64,000 nt of DNA from Corydoras sp. C115 (GCA_019802505.1 JAFMOC010000448.1:277001-341000); one strand, 5' to 3'. Positions 9,333 to 21,475 are shown, numbered from the stretch's first letter. The notes: generated by a model not told the origin, from the sequence alone. Numbers and translations are program-made.

Positions 9333-9667
9333 GGGCGGCACAGTGACTTAGTGGTTTAGCATGTTCTCCTTTCAGCACTATGGATTCCCGGTTCAAATCC
9401 CCATCTGGGTGGAGTTTGCATGTTCTCCCCGTGTCCGCGTGGGTTTCCTCCGGGTTCTCCGTTTTCCTCCCACAGTCCAAAAACATGGATCAAGTGAATT
9501 GAGTTCCTCAAATTGCCCCATGTAGTGTCTGTGTGTGTGTGTGTCCAGCGATAGATTGGCGTCCTGTCCTGGGTGTATCTCTAACGTTCACCCCTGGATG
9601 GGCATGGGGAACCCCCCCATGACCCTAATATAGGATAAAGCGGAATAAAATGGATGTATGGATGGAT
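9333..9667 (+). mobile_element. tRNA-derived SINE copy
   Basis: Head GGGCGGCACAGTGACTTAGT, box B variant GGTTCAAATCC, short GT tract, and tail (GGAT)n. A small deletion removes part of the GCCCAGCGCCCGAAACG block. Confidence 0.9.
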
Positions 9668-10984
9668 ATTTATTGCTTTAAGGTTTGTCTGAGAGCCTCA
9701 TGCGGCTGATGGCAGAACCATATCTGGTAATGAGACACAGGGATCATGAACTGAAGGGGAAACTAAATATATAGGGACACCGGCAGAGCTGAGACGTTCA
9801 GTTGGCCTACAGAATTATTGAGAACTAATCGGATGTGATGTACTGTACGTCGTGTACGAGGCGCCGGGTTTGTACAGTATAACTTGTAGCAGCTCATGAA
9901 AAGAAGCCTGTTTTTCTATTTCGGTCCTAAAAGCCCATCTCCCTGCGATTTGAGTGCATTACCTGCTTTAGCAGAGCAACTTTAACTGAATAATGAGCTG
10001 CAGAGGGCAAAACATTAAACCCTTAGGAACAGTGTACACTGTGCACTTCTTTATATTTAATTACTAACTTCCCATTGACCTCACGAGGGCCGGACAGGGA
10101 CCGAGGTAAGGTCGGACCGGGTCAGGAAAGTTTGGTGAAATGCTCCGGTCTGCTTAAGACTGGTATTCCACTTGATGTTCTGATCCATTATGATGTTTGA
10201 AGCGTGAAAGCTGACTGATGAACGGGTGATTGTGGCTGGCCGTGTGATTGGACCGTTATTACAGCAGGTGTTAGAACGACTCGGTGCAGATCCGAGTTCT
10301 GCTGAAGTTGCCCGGGTTACGAAGCCGTTCCACACTTTGTCACAGCCTCTCTAACTTCGCCTTATGAAGCAGCACTTTGACAAGGTCATGATATCTCTCT
10401 CCCCTTTATGGCCTCCAGAAAGCAAAGCCAGCAAAGGTGCCAATTAGCAGTGGAGTTGAGCTGTGGTTATTTCTGACACTGAGCTCTGACTCCTCCGTTT
10501 AGTTATTTAAATACATTCGAAGTTAACATTCTAATATTAAAGGTTGTTGCATAGTTTGGATTTTATCCTGGAACCAAGTTTCATCTAAAAACATTGAAAA
10601 CAAGAATTTATAATTGACTTTATCTTCTATTATTTTGCTGGCGTCTGAGCATGATAGAAACAATGGTTGCCATGACTACTTTATCTCTAATAAACAACGG
10701 TTGCCATGACAACTGTATCCCTCCACAACAGTATTGAGGGATTTGTGCTCCTCCCACAGTTTTGGTCTTTGGTTTCCTTCATCATCGTTTTAAGAGACTA
10801 CAACCTCTTTCCCTGAGCAATATGGTGGATCCAAAAAGTTTATTCCAAAGTAACTAAGGAACAAAAGTATTATATATAAAAAAAATAAAATAAAATCTGA
10901 AAAATCCTGCACACTGCACCTTTAAGCTCCAGACCTTTTCCTTATTACTACAACCGACTGAACTGTGCCTCGTATGTAGGGCAG
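9668..10984. other. Unique intergenic DNA
   Basis: About 1.3 kb with no recognised gene or repeat. It contains paired GGTTGCCATGAC phrases (10663 and 10690) that suggest a small local duplication. Confidence 0.4.
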
Positions 10985-11125
10985 CAACGTTCATGCTGTG
11001 AACCTTTCGGCAAGGCCCTTAACCCCCCTGTCTGACCTCGGACTCCGGCCCCAACCATCATGTTGTGATACTTGTGCATCACATCAGATAAAGAGCATCT
11101 GCAAAATAATGTAATAGAACAAAAT
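10985..11125 (+). mobile_element. L2-tailed SINE fragment
   Basis: GGCAAGGCCCTTAACCCC and the end CAGATAAAGAGCATCTGCAA match the body and the LINE-like tail of a second fish SINE family (see 36285-36455). The tRNA-like head is missing. Confidence 0.5.
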
Positions 11126-11183
11126 GCAGTGCAACACGGTGAAGCTGAAGAGGCAGAAACGAAGCAAGCCCATGTGACCGTAG

Positions 11184-11472
11184 TGGGGCTCCCCATGTCC
11201 ATCCAGGGGAGAACGTTTCGGGCGCTGGGCAGATACACCCAGGACAGGGCGCCAATCTATCACTGGACACACACACACTCTATATGGGGCAATTTGGAGA
11301 ACTCAATTGACCTTGATCCATGTTTTTGGACTGTGGAAGGAAACCGGAGAACCCGGAAGAAACCCACAAGGACACGGGGAGAACATGGAAACTCCACCAA
11401 GATGGGGATTCGAACCGGGAATCCCTAGAGCTGAGAGGAGAACATGCCAAACCACTAAGCCACCGTGCCACC
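11184..11472 (-). mobile_element. tRNA-derived SINE copy, tail-truncated
   Basis: The complement has head GGTGGCACGGTGGCTTAGTGG, an exact box B, and all blocks up to the ATGGACATGGGGAGCCCC region. The tail repeat is missing. Confidence 0.85.
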
Positions 11473-11475
11473 TGT

Positions 11476-12521
11476 GTAAACATACAATGACTTATTAATG
11501 GCTTAAATAAAAGTCCAAATTACACCCAAAAAAAAAGTTTGGGGGTAATTTACCTCAAACACTCTCCTTTATGACAAATTCTTTATACAAGAGAAGCGTA
11601 ATCTTTATTTATTTAGTTTATTTCTGTCTCTGTTAAATATCATTTGAAGACGTGTGAGTTTAATCATGTTCCGGGTCTCCCCCTGACGGTCTCCGTATGG
11701 GTGGAGGTTCCACGGTGGCCTGATGGTCCGAATGCACGCTGAGTGTTGACCTGAGGTTGTGTGTGTGATGTCTTGGCGAGAGTTCTGTCACTGCCCTCAG
11801 TCCTCGCTGAGACAGTACGGCGTTGTTGTTTTAGCCTTCGTCCCTGTCAGCAGATGCTCTCCACTCAAGGGTTCTTTGTGTATGAGCACAACAAGTCTCC
11901 GCAGAACTTTATAGAACGAGATGAAGGTTATTTAACGACTCTGCGGGCGAAGATTCTGTATTAACGGGCTACATTCAGTAGCTGGAAGGAGGTACGGAGT
12001 GAGAGATGCTTATTATTGTGTGAACAAGGCTGATCGTGGATCAGAATCCTCTGTGAGTTGATTACAGACCGGCCGAGCTTCACGTCCTTGTAGGCAGGAG
12101 ACCTTTGTTGGTGTTTTTGAAGCTGTAGGAATGTATGGATTGAACCTGCAGCATTCAGATCTGACTGCTGTATTACATCTGATGTTGTGCAAAAGCTCTC
12201 TTCACAGAGTCGGCGTTGGGTTCAGTTATATAAACAATCCATAAATCACGGTTTACAGATGTGTGAGACGTAAAGAGACCCAGTCGTCCATTGGGGTCTT
12301 TGTAGGAACCTTTTGGGGAAGGCCTAAGCCACGGTACATAATGTAAGCTTTATAAAGACATGCACCGTGTGGAAGAACTGAAATGTGCGACTGCGAGTCC
12401 TGACCTCCTGTCAGCATCACTGTGAAAGAATGGAGTTTGTGCTAGAACTAGGACATCATGTGGTAATTTGTGTCATAAAGGCTGGTGTAGTTTGTAATTT
12501 TCTGTTTGTTTTATTTCGCAG
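11476..12521. other. Presumed last intron of the nrip1 5' UTR
   Basis: Unique DNA with no repeat recognised, ending in a pyrimidine-rich tract and acceptor (TTTGTTTTATTTCGCAG, AG at 12520-12521). Which upstream exon is joined is not visible. Confidence 0.45.
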
Positions 12522-12826
12522 GTCCACGTCCGGCTCTCTCTGACCGGGACGTCGGGGCTGGATCGGTTCTCTGGGTCGCTGAAGTGGAGAACTTTAAGAC
12601 CTTCAGCTGAATGATGTTTCCTCAATAAGTCTAAATGAACATTACGTGTTATGGATGTTCATCACGCGGAGTGGCAGGTGAAAACCCTGTAATGTCACAA
12701 ACTTGTGAAGAATAAACTTCTGCTGTGCAGCGTGACGTCAGGACATCGTCTGTGGATAATTCGTCGGACATTTTTTTTTCCCCTCCGTTGTGCTGGCCAG
12801 CCATATAAGGGACCATAATACTGAAC
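12522..12826 (+). other. nrip1: nrip1 5' UTR part of the coding exon
   Basis: This segment lies between a strong splice acceptor (CGCAG at 12517-12521) and the start codon. It contains several short upstream ATGs (for example at 12612 and 12634) quickly closed by stops. The structure of one large coding exon preceded by a short 5' UTR stretch is typical of vertebrate nrip1. Confidence 0.6.
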
Positions 12827-15800
12827 ATGACTCATGGGGAAGAGACTGGCCCTGAGACACACCAGGATTCTGCTGTTCTAACATATCTCGAAGGCTTACT
12901 CATGCATCGGGTAGCGGGAGCACAAAGTGCCACGACGCCACAAAGAAGTGAGGCTGAGAAAGGCGCCAAGGAGCAGGGGAACAAGGAGACCACGGGGCTG
13001 ACATTGCCCAGGCATAGCTTTCAGCAGGAGCAGGATAAAGCCAGTCCCCAAGGAGGGTCCACACATCATGTCAGGAAAGCCCGACTGCTCCGCTCGGAAG
13101 CTTGGACCGAGCACGAAAGACAAATCAAGTCCATGCCTTCGGTTGAACTCAACGGGAGAGAACACGAACACCACGGTGGCCTGAACGGTTCACTGCCGTG
13201 TAAAGGAGAGAGCACACTGCTGGCAAGCCTGCTGCAGAACTTCAGCTCACGCCTCCAAAATGTGGCCCTGTCCCAGCAGATTGTCCAAAACTTGATGCCG
13301 CAGTCAACCAAACAAAGTCCACTCAGTCAGTCTGAGCAAGAGGATCAGGCAGACCGGTCGGGTCCGGGTGAAACCGGTAACAGCAATCAGAGCAGCGGCA
13401 TGTTATACCATCACCGGCAGCCCAGCCAAGAGAGAGCGTCCACGTCTCCGCCAGCGCCGCACAACAACGCACCCTCCCCATCGACAGAATCGCTCCCCTG
13501 CACCGAGCGCTTGAAAGCAGTGGCCAGTCTGGTAAATGTCAGATCGAGTCCGGCACCGTCTCCCAAACCGAGTGTAGCCTGCAGTCAACTTGCTTTATTG
13601 CTTTCGAGCGAGGCTCACTTGCAGCAGTATTCCAGGGAACACGCGCTCAAAGCCCAACTCGCCGGCCGATCTGCCAGCGAACGGCTTGCCGCCATGGCTA
13701 CGCAGCAAACCCAAGAATGGAAACAAACTCCAACCTCGGGGAAAAGCAAAAAAGATGGACTGAACTCCATGCAGAACAACGGGATACCATCTCAAACGCT
13801 GACCGACTCTAAAAGGCAAAGTTCAAATACGGGACAAAGTAAGTCAGTGTACGCCGTGCCCAGGGCACATCCTTTCAGAGAGCGCCGACCCTTTGAGAAA
13901 CACGGCAGGCCATCCCAAACCTGCAGCAGTCTCCTGCTTCAGCTTCTCAACAGTCACAACACTCCACAGCAACTCAGTTGCCAGGGTCACTTGAAAGAGG
14001 AGGTCTTGTTTTCAAGCAGAGGGTCCCCTTTGTTTTTAGACAGTGACCAGTCCAACTCTGGAATGAGTCTACCAAAAGACAGCAGTGATGCTGAGAGCTC
14101 CCGCTCTAGCTGCTCTCCCATCGACCTCTCTTTAAAGAACAAAGTAAATCTTTCTTTGTCATCGTCTCCTCCGTTGGACAAGTTTCAGAAAAACCATTGG
14201 ACCTCAGGAAGTCCAAGTTTAAGAGTCTCTAAAGAGTCCAACGAGTTACACACATGTGCAGAGATAAAACCCCATCACAAAATCACCCTGCTGGAGTTGT
14301 TGCTTGATCAAAAACACAGCGAGAAGACGAAGGGACTCGACGCTCCAGATTTTATGCCACTTACGATCCCCAAGCCCAGGAAACCTGCACCCGTCAGCAA
14401 CCTCTTTTATACTGGACAAGCTTTGGCTCCGAGAGAACCAAGTCCTAACTGTGTAATTTCCAGAAGTCCAAAACTCCTGCTGGCGTCCTCACAGGGGAGA
14501 GACTCTAATATGCGGGCATCCCCATTCAACCTCTGCGGCTCCCTTCAGACGCAGTCTGTCCCTTTAGATTTGTGTAAAAGTAAATCAACTGTACCTGGCA
14601 CGGCTGGCGTGACGGAGTCATCCTTTAGTGCCAGTAAACTGTTACAGAATTTAGCCCAGTGTGGTCAACAGAACGCCGCGGGTTCTCCGTCACCGAATTT
14701 CCAATTGCCTTCGATCAAAAAACAGACAGAGGAGTTTAAAACCTCAGTGTCTGTGACTCTGTTAGAAAAGCTCACTGCACCTCCCAAATACAGCTCCTCA
14801 TCCGGTGAAGCCGCCCATGCGAATTCCCCCAACTCGTTATTGGCAGAACCCACCCATCACGCCTCGGAAATAGAGAATCTCCTCGAGAGGCGTACGGTCC
14901 TGCAGCTTCTTCTGGGAAATAAATCCCGAAAATTAAAAACTGGTAATAAGCGAAAAAGACCGTCATCGGAAAAGTCGACGACCCCCCAAAACTGCCATGA
15001 GGTGACCGGACCCTTAGCTGCTGTTTCAGTCAAATCTGAGCCTGTTGAGGAAGACGAGTCGTGTGATGATGGAAGACACATATCCCATAATCAGGAAAGC
15101 ATGAAGCAGGAGCCTCTCTCTCCAGGATCAGCTTCCAGAGATGGTCTTCTTCATCATCTCCTGCATCACCAGTCAAGAACTCTAACATCAAACAGAGTGT
15201 GCATTAAGGAAGAACTAGTGGAACACCAGGGACCAACTATTCCCAAAAAGAGAAAATTCTCTGCTGATCTGGAGGACCATGCTGGACAGAACCAGCAGAG
15301 CAGATGTAACAGTTCTGAGAGCCAGAAGGACAGTGGAAATGGCTCGACCTCTGTTATTGCCGAGACCCCAGAACTGAGGGATTCGGTCAGCCCTCCAAAG
15401 GCGGACAGCCCGGCAGCTCAGCTCCGTCCCTGTGACTCGCCGCACAAGGAAAACGGTGGTTTTAACGTTCTAAAGCAGCTTCTTCTCTCAGACAACTGTT
15501 TGAAAGAACTAGCTCAGTCACGGAGTACGATCTGTAAGGTGACCCAGCCGGTTCTGAACGGCGGGAGTGTGAGCAAAGAGCCATGTGACAACGGACAGGT
15601 CCAAAGCCTTCATCAGACTCTCAGTCTGAACCCAATCAGAAAGCCGACCGTGAGAGGTGGGACCGGTTCTCTTTCCGACGGACACCGGAACCAGCACGAT
15701 TCCACTTCTAAAGCAAATGATATGAACTTAAAGAGGGACTCGAGAACATCGGTTAACGGTAGTAAAGTCCAAAACTACGACTTGGACTCCCCACGGCTAA

Positions 15801-16030
15801 CGAAGGCGAACCCCATTTTGTATTATATGCTCCAAAGGAGCAACGCACATCTGCTTAGAGACCAAGCGGCGACGGAAGTGAAGTCAGCAGCATGCAGGCT
15901 TCAGCCGAACGACAAACAGGAGTCTGAGGACCATCACATCAACGCAAGCTCGCAGGAAAGGCCAGAGAAGCCCAACAGAACTCTGGGTCAGGACTCCTCA
16001 CGCCTGAACGGGTCACTGCAGAAGTCGTAG
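12827..16030 (+). CDS. nrip1: Nuclear receptor-interacting protein 1 (RIP140)
   Basis: This is a nuclear, ligand-dependent corepressor that binds hormone-bound nuclear receptors and recruits CtBP and HDACs. In mammals it controls ovulation and energy metabolism. The single-exon frame of 1067 residues starts MTHGEE, as in human RIP140 (1158 residues). LXXLL receptor boxes are seen at 21-25, 132-136, 255-259, 370-374, 488-492, 692-696, 775-779 and 882-886. The C-terminal agonist-dependent LYYML box is at 998-1002. CtBP-type motifs are PIDLS (431-435) and PLDLC (579-583). KSEP, KQEP and KEE stretches resemble sumoylation or acetylation regions, and a basic PKKRK lies at 806-810. The most conserved block is PKPSVACSQLALLLSS, around 247-262. 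The human third LXXLL box (about residue 185) has no counterpart. Whether this is the a or b teleost paralogue cannot be told. Confidence 0.97.
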   Translation: MTHGEETGPETHQDSAVLTYLEGLLMHRVAGAQSATTPQRSEAEKGAKEQGNKETTGLTLPRHSFQQEQDKASPQGGSTHHVRKARLLRSEAWTEHERQIKSMPSVELNGREHEHHGGLNGSLPCKGESTLLASLLQNFSSRLQNVALSQQIVQNLMPQSTKQSPLSQSEQEDQADRSGPGETGNSNQSSGMLYHHRQPSQERASTSPPAPHNNAPSPSTESLPCTERLKAVASLVNVRSSPAPSPKPSVACSQLALLLSSEAHLQQYSREHALKAQLAGRSASERLAAMATQQTQEWKQTPTSGKSKKDGLNSMQNNGIPSQTLTDSKRQSSNTGQSKSVYAVPRAHPFRERRPFEKHGRPSQTCSSLLLQLLNSHNTPQQLSCQGHLKEEVLFSSRGSPLFLDSDQSNSGMSLPKDSSDAESSRSSCSPIDLSLKNKVNLSLSSSPPLDKFQKNHWTSGSPSLRVSKESNELHTCAEIKPHHKITLLELLLDQKHSEKTKGLDAPDFMPLTIPKPRKPAPVSNLFYTGQALAPREPSPNCVISRSPKLLLASSQGRDSNMRASPFNLCGSLQTQSVPLDLCKSKSTVPGTAGVTESSFSASKLLQNLAQCGQQNAAGSPSPNFQLPSIKKQTEEFKTSVSVTLLEKLTAPPKYSSSSGEAAHANSPNSLLAEPTHHASEIENLLERRTVLQLLLGNKSRKLKTGNKRKRPSSEKSTTPQNCHEVTGPLAAVSVKSEPVEEDESCDDGRHISHNQESMKQEPLSPGSASRDGLLHHLLHHQSRTLTSNRVCIKEELVEHQGPTIPKKRKFSADLEDHAGQNQQSRCNSSESQKDSGNGSTSVIAETPELRDSVSPPKADSPAAQLRPCDSPHKENGGFNVLKQLLLSDNCLKELAQSRSTICKVTQPVLNGGSVSKEPCDNGQVQSLHQTLSLNPIRKPTVRGGTGSLSDGHRNQHDSTSKANDMNLKRDSRTSVNGSKVQNYDLDSPRLTKANPILYYMLQRSNAHLLRDQAATEVKSAACRLQPNDKQESEDHHINASSQERPEKPNRTLGQDSSRLNGSLQKS

Positions 16031-18180
16031 ACGTGTAGAGGAATGTTCTGGAATGACGACGTTCCTCACGTTCTTTCTGCTTGATGGTGATGTTTTGTTC
16101 TTCAGTGTATGAACCTTTCGGTTTTCTAATCTTTGTTGTGGAAGATTCGGACGTTTCTTGGTTTTTGCCATGTCATCAGAAAGGAAAACAACAACTCAGC
16201 GTTTTAATTCCTTTTATTTTGACAGATGTGAAAAGTGCATGATGTGGACCCGCCCCTGACGGAGGAGCGTAATTAAAACCTATTAGCTGGCAGCAGGGGG
16301 GGTGCAGCAGGCAGTGTAGATAACACTTACTCATGTCCAGAATTTTGAGGTCCAGGATTCACGCATTGCCTCTGGTTGTCTGTGTAGGTTTAGCATGTTC
16401 TCTCAGCAGCCATGTGGGTTTCTTTGTATCTCTTAGTGGATTGGATACTCTAATTACCCCCAGATGACAGATATGGATGCATTCATGCAGTGTCCCCAGA
16501 CTGGTCAGTAATACAGACAGGAGTGGGCGTGTCAGAGGAGGGGGAGGCTGGGATCTTCAGCAGGATATACGGGAGGTAGAGTGCGGGCTCCGCATCCTTA
16601 TGCTTAATCATTGACCTGTTGGTGAAGAGCAACACCTATAGTTTTGTAAGTATTAAAACTATCAGGTATAAAGTGGCAACTCTCCAATAGGAGTGATGGG
16701 GGAACAATAGTGGGAGTACCGATGCATGGAAAACGAGGTACGGCCAAATTAAAAGGAAAACGTATCTGATTGATGATCCCACGTGGTTTATTCAGGAATT
16801 TGAAACCAGTTTAAGCTGCAGGGATGCAAATTGTGTCATTGATAATTCCTCAACCTCAATAAACGGGTATAATTGGTCTCAGAATGCGCGGCGGAGGCGC
16901 AGGACCCCACTCACTCCATCCAGACATCCATCCCCATCCATTCTCATCAGTCTGTTTTGCAGATAGAATGCTGTATGCGGCCGATCACTCCGGACCACAC
17001 GGGTCAATATAAGAAAACACGATATAGTTATGTGCATGAAGTGTAAGACGTGTATGATTTTTGTATCCGTGCTCTTGATTTATTTCGTTTCCGACTCAAC
17101 CTTATGAAGCACCGAGCTAGGGGGTAACAATTTCAGCATATCCTCAAAAGATGATTTAAAAAAAAAAAAAAAAACACAAAAAAAAAAAAAAAAAAACCAG
17201 TTGATTTGACGTTTGCTTGGCGTTAATCTAATGATAGGAATGATAATGGCATCAGCATGTGTGATAAATGTCCAGCATCATGCAATCAAATTGCATCCAC
17301 GTGAGACGAATGGCGCTTGCCGGCAGCGATGCGGACGGCGTTGTAGTTCTGTGCAGAATAGGTGTCGTTTTGAATGGTGGTGTTTTTACGGGAGTACTGT
17401 GCAACAGTGTCACCCCCCTCCCCCCCCCCCCCATGTAATGTACGGTCTTATAATTCCCTAAAAAAAAAGGGAAAATAACAAGTTATTTTTGTCCCTGGAT
17501 CTTAAAGACTTGTTATAAATGCTATTTATGTACATACCATGATCTTTATCTTTATGAAAGACAGCTATTTTATATGAATGAAGAGAGAAGCATTTTAGTT
17601 TTGGAATTTTACTAAAGCAACCGCGCAGTGACGACTGTGTGATCATGTATATACATCAGAGGACGATTTGGTCCCTCTTTTGCATGTGTCTCTGCTCAGA
17701 TGACTGACCTGTTCTGCGACATGTTGTGTTCTGTCGGATATTCAACAGTTCCCTGCTGCCTGTTGCATGCAGATGCATGAGAAGGTTCCTATGTATCACT
17801 GCTCATGGAGAAAGTCTTAAGCCTAAATATTTTGTCATGAAGCCTGATGTCCTGTCTGTTTTGATGATGAGAAATCGACTGCCCAGTTAATCGTCGTGTC
17901 TGAACTTTGCGAGGGACGTGCATACGGACATGTTTCTTTGGTTCCTTTCTGTTCTTTCATGTCCTCCTGGATTACGGCCGGGCAGATTTTACCACCATGT
18001 CACGTGCAGTCCAGCGGGTTACGCTGGCGCGTCGGAGATTCGGCTCGGTTTAAAACAAAGAAACTGATTGGAAGCAGCGTAACGATGTCATATTAAATAT
18101 TATTGTGATATCATTTTTTATGTGTTCTTTTTGGTGTTTAATTGCACAGGTTTGAAAATAAAGTTACAAAAATATTGCAC
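16031..18180 (+). other. nrip1: nrip1 3' UTR
   Basis: About 2.1 kb of AT-rich, non-coding sequence follows the TAG stop and ends at a canonical polyadenylation signal. It is almost free of SINE copies, unlike both flanks, which is consistent with constrained transcript sequence. It contains two A tracts (17158-17193) and a C tract (17411-17431). A faint SINE-like phrase (TTTAGCATGTTCTCTCAG, about 16389) may be an old remnant. Confidence 0.75.
18157..18162 (+). terminator. nrip1: nrip1 polyadenylation signal AATAAA
   Basis: AATAAA followed within about 20 bases by a CA-rich cleavage context (TTGCAC). It sits at the end of the SINE-poor 3' UTR block and is the first strong signal in good context. 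Confidence 0.7.
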
Positions 18181-18299
18181 AAAAAAACTGAACGTAAGCC
18201 TTTCATTGATTTCATCAGATTACATTTATAATCCAATAGATTTTTGTTCATCGGCAGAAATAAGACATTTATTTAATTAATGTTTTAATTGAATGTTTA

Positions 18300-18492
18300 A
18301 TGGATGGCTTGGTGGTGAGCACAGTCGTCTCTCAGCGATGGGGATCCAGGTTCGGATCCTGAGCTGGGTGGAGTTTGCATGTTCTCCTCGTGTCCACATG
18401 GGTTTCCTCCAGGTTCTCCAGTTTCCTCCCACAGTCCAAAAACATGGATTCAAGGTCAACTGAATTCTCCAAATTGCCCCATATGGAGTGTG
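18300..18492 (+). mobile_element. tRNA-derived SINE copy, tail-truncated
   Basis: GGATGGCTTGGTGGTGAGCA head, box B variant GGTTCGGATCC, through CCCCATATGGAGTGTG. The 3' half is absent. It lies just beyond the nrip1 polyadenylation site. Confidence 0.8.
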
Positions 18493-19573
18493 TTGTTTTC
18501 TAAACTCTTTGAGAAACTTATTCACGTTGATCTTTGATCTTTGATCTTTGCTGTTTGGTAATGCTGATTCTAAATGATCATTAAGCACACAGAGGTTAAT
18601 GTTAATAATCATAATGGTTCCCTTAAATGTAAAGCTTTCTGGAGCTGGTGAGTATGATGGACATCAGTAATCAGCTAATGGTGTCGTTGTTAAATAAGCA
18701 GCTTCGTCACAGTGGAAGTTTATTTGAAGGCTGAAACTCAACATCCTTCCTTTCATTAACGTGAATACAGCGTGGTGTTCCTAACAGAGTCCTGCCGTTG
18801 TTCTGAAATACACTGCTCAGTGGAACAGCTCTTCAGACTCACAGTATGTAGAATACTTTCATTACACGAACCATGTGACAGGAACTGTAGAACTGAAGTC
18901 CAGAGCTCTCTGCCCCGGAGCCGGAGGCAGGGTCGGTGATACCGCCCCAGTGAACGCTGAATCAGCTGGGCATGGAGAATGTCGTCCAGAACCTCACCAG
19001 AAGATAAAATCCTCTGAAAGCTGGTGTGCAGAAACCTTGTGAGGACCGAGGCTCTGTGGGAGATTGTGTGGTGATCATGTGACCTGGATTTAACAATTGA
19101 AAAACTATATAAGTCCATTGAGGGCGTCCTGCAGGACGGAACAGAGTGGACACATGATGCAGCATCTCTGCAGTAAGGATTAAGGACCTTGTACATGATG
19201 ACTCCACCTTCACAAGATGCCCACACACACACACACACACTCACACCAAGGGCAATTTAGCATGTTCAGTTGTATTTATTCTCAGATTTTTTGTCTCAAG
19301 GTGATGAGACAATGGTCCTCGCCTGTGGACAAGCCAGTTACAGCTCACCATCTTTAAAAATGTATAAAAACATTCATTCAGACAAGAATTTGCATGCTCC
19401 TTATATATAAAGGTAGTAAACCAGTCCACTGTGAGTACTGATCGTCTGGGGAGCCACCCTGACTGAGTACTCTGTAGATTCTGCCCCTTTTAGTTCCACT
19501 GCTGTCTGTGACTGGATTATGATGTCATAACTTTGTGTTATATACTCGAGATGTCACCACCTCGTAACCACCA
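18493..19573. other. Unique intergenic DNA
   Basis: No gene is recognised. A short CA run (19220-19240) is present. Overlapping - strand frames of up to 162 codons carry no recognisable protein signature. Confidence 0.4.
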
Positions 19574-19913
19574 TCCATCCATTATCTTCTATCCTATATT
19601 AGGGTCGTGGGGGGGGGGTTCCCCATGCCCATCCAGGGGAGAACGTTTCGGGCGCTGGGCAGATACCCCCAGGACAGGGGGGCAATCTATCGCTGGGCAC
19701 ACACTCACTCACATACACTCTCGATATGGGGCAATTTGGAGAACTCAGTTGACTTGATCCATGTTTTTGGACTGTGGGAGGAAACCGGAGAACCCGGAGG
19801 AAACCCACGCGGACACGGGGAGAACATGGAAACTCCACCCAGATGGGGATTCGAACCGGGAATCCCTAGCGCTGAGAGGAGAACATGCCAACCACTAAGC
19901 CACCGTGCCGCCC
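19574..19913 (-). mobile_element. tRNA-derived SINE, full length with target-site duplication
   Basis: Complete copy in - orientation. Its flanks CTCGTAACCACCA (19561-19573) and CTCATAACCACCA (19914-19926) form a 13-bp duplication with one mismatch. This sets both ends and shows retroposition. Confidence 0.93.
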
Positions 19914-19926
19914 CTCATAACCACCA

Positions 19927-20804
19927 ATTAACGTTAAACATGTTTGATTGTTTTCTACCTGCGCCGTAATATCATCACTTTAGCAGACGGCCTCGACTCC
20001 ACCAGCTGGCAGGTCAGTTAGTATGGGGACATCATTTCCAATGACATGTCAAACGCCCCGAAAGGCATTTCAGACAGATCCAACCTTTACTGGTCCTCCG
20101 CTGGGCCTCGCCGTGACCTCATTTCCTGTGGGTCATGGCTACTCAGACATAAGAGGAAGTGATAGGGCAGAACGGCGTGCGTGGGTGAGGTCAGCATCAA
20201 GACAGATCAGTGGCCTGTAAAAAGGGATCCAAGAAGAAAGAGACACGGCGGTGGAGAGTAAACAGCCGCGGGGAGAAAGGTGAGCGCCGTATCTCAGGAA
20301 ACAGACCCCAGAAAAAGATCCTATCACATTTTCTATTTGCTGCCTTTCACTCGGCAGTGAAAGGCAGCCGCGTGTAGGTGGGGTTAGTGGCAGGTGATCA
20401 GACATGTCATGTTTCCTGTCACGGATGTCGAGTCGTTCAGGCGCAGCTGCAATGGTTTCTCCTGATCTTACCAGTTACAGCGAACGCCGTCCGGAAAAAA
20501 ACACTTCAAAGCCTTTTCTGAAGAGGAACCTTTATATATTTATATATATTGCTCTTAAACTGGGTCACGTCACGCATGGCTTCACGTTTTGTGTCTGCGT
20601 GTCAAAGTGGGGAGGGGATTAGATGGGCGGGGGGGGGGGGGTGCATACTGACAGGATTACATTTCTATAGAAGAAGTACGAAACCCAGAAGTGCTGGTTC
20701 TGAGACGCTGCCCGTCGTCGGTCTGTTAATTGAACGTCGGGGCGCGTGCGTGGTTCCCGTGTCCGTCAGGTCTCTTCTGTGATTGGACAGGAGCTTGCAC
20801 ACAT
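19927..20804. other. Unique block, possible regulatory DNA
   Basis: No gene or repeat is recognised. The part at 20030-20280 is CG-containing and has ETS-like (TTTCCTGT, AGGAAGTG) and GATA-like motifs close together. These are short and common, so this is weak. A G tract lies at 20630-20641. Confidence 0.3.
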
Positions 20805-21195
20805 TCCGTTGGATTGAAGAGAGATATCTTTTCAAAACACACTCGGACTCGTTCACTTCGCTCCGGTGATGATCGCCCCCTGGTGGTTCCACCTCACCGA
20901 GGAGCTGGTTCTCACTACGTGGCGTTCGCCACTGCAACATGGTGGAACGATCTTCCCAACTCTGTCCATAAGGCAGAATCACTGAGCGGCTTTAATAAAC
21001 TACTGAAGACGCATCTCTCTAACAAATACCTGTTCTAATAAAGAGGGGGGGGGGCGCAGCTCAAATACCAATCAGGTTTGATGAATTTACAGTGCAGTTG
21101 GTTTTCTGCAGAACTTCTGACTGTAATGTTCTCGTTTGTAAGTCGCTCTGGATAAAAGCATCTGCTAAACGACTAAATGTAAATGTAAATGTAGA
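20805..21195 (+). mobile_element. L2-type LINE 3' end, sense orientation
   Basis: Encodes the LINE C-terminus (TRSLRSGDDRPLVVPPHRG ... FNKLLKTHLSNKYLF, stop at 21036-21038), then the 3' UTR with C/G tract. It ends at GTAAGTCGCTCTGGATAAAAG and a (TAAATG)n tail. Same family as 28608-32590, heavily 5' truncated. Confidence 0.85.
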
Positions 21196-21329
21196 TGCAG
21201 AGTTGGCACGGATCTGCTGACGTATGAAGTCCATCCTCCCGGTCTGATCAGAGCTAATGACCCATGTGCTTAAGAGGGACGTTCTAAATCATAAAATAGA
21301 TAGGCCCCGGTCACCGTCTCCTAGAACTG

Positions 21330-21475
21330 CTACCATCAGGTAGACGTTACAGAGCCATAAAAACAAAAACAAACAGCTTCTACCCAACCGCTGTTCGGGC
21401 GCTAAATGGTGCATTATAAAACTTTCACATTTATTTATTTTATTTATAATAATTCACTCAGTTCTGTACATTTTT
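21330..21475 (+). mobile_element. Possible LINE 3' remnant of another family
   Basis: The order AGAACTGCTACCATCAGGTAG, ACAGAGCCATAAAAAC, AACAGCTTCTACCCAA, CGCTAAATG resembles the C-terminal end of other fish LINEs. It is short and frame-broken. Confidence 0.3.

Noticed and set aside
18756..19244. 162-codon - strand frame between nrip1 and as3mt
   Set aside because: It crosses a CA run and has no domain. A second frame overlaps it on the same strand.
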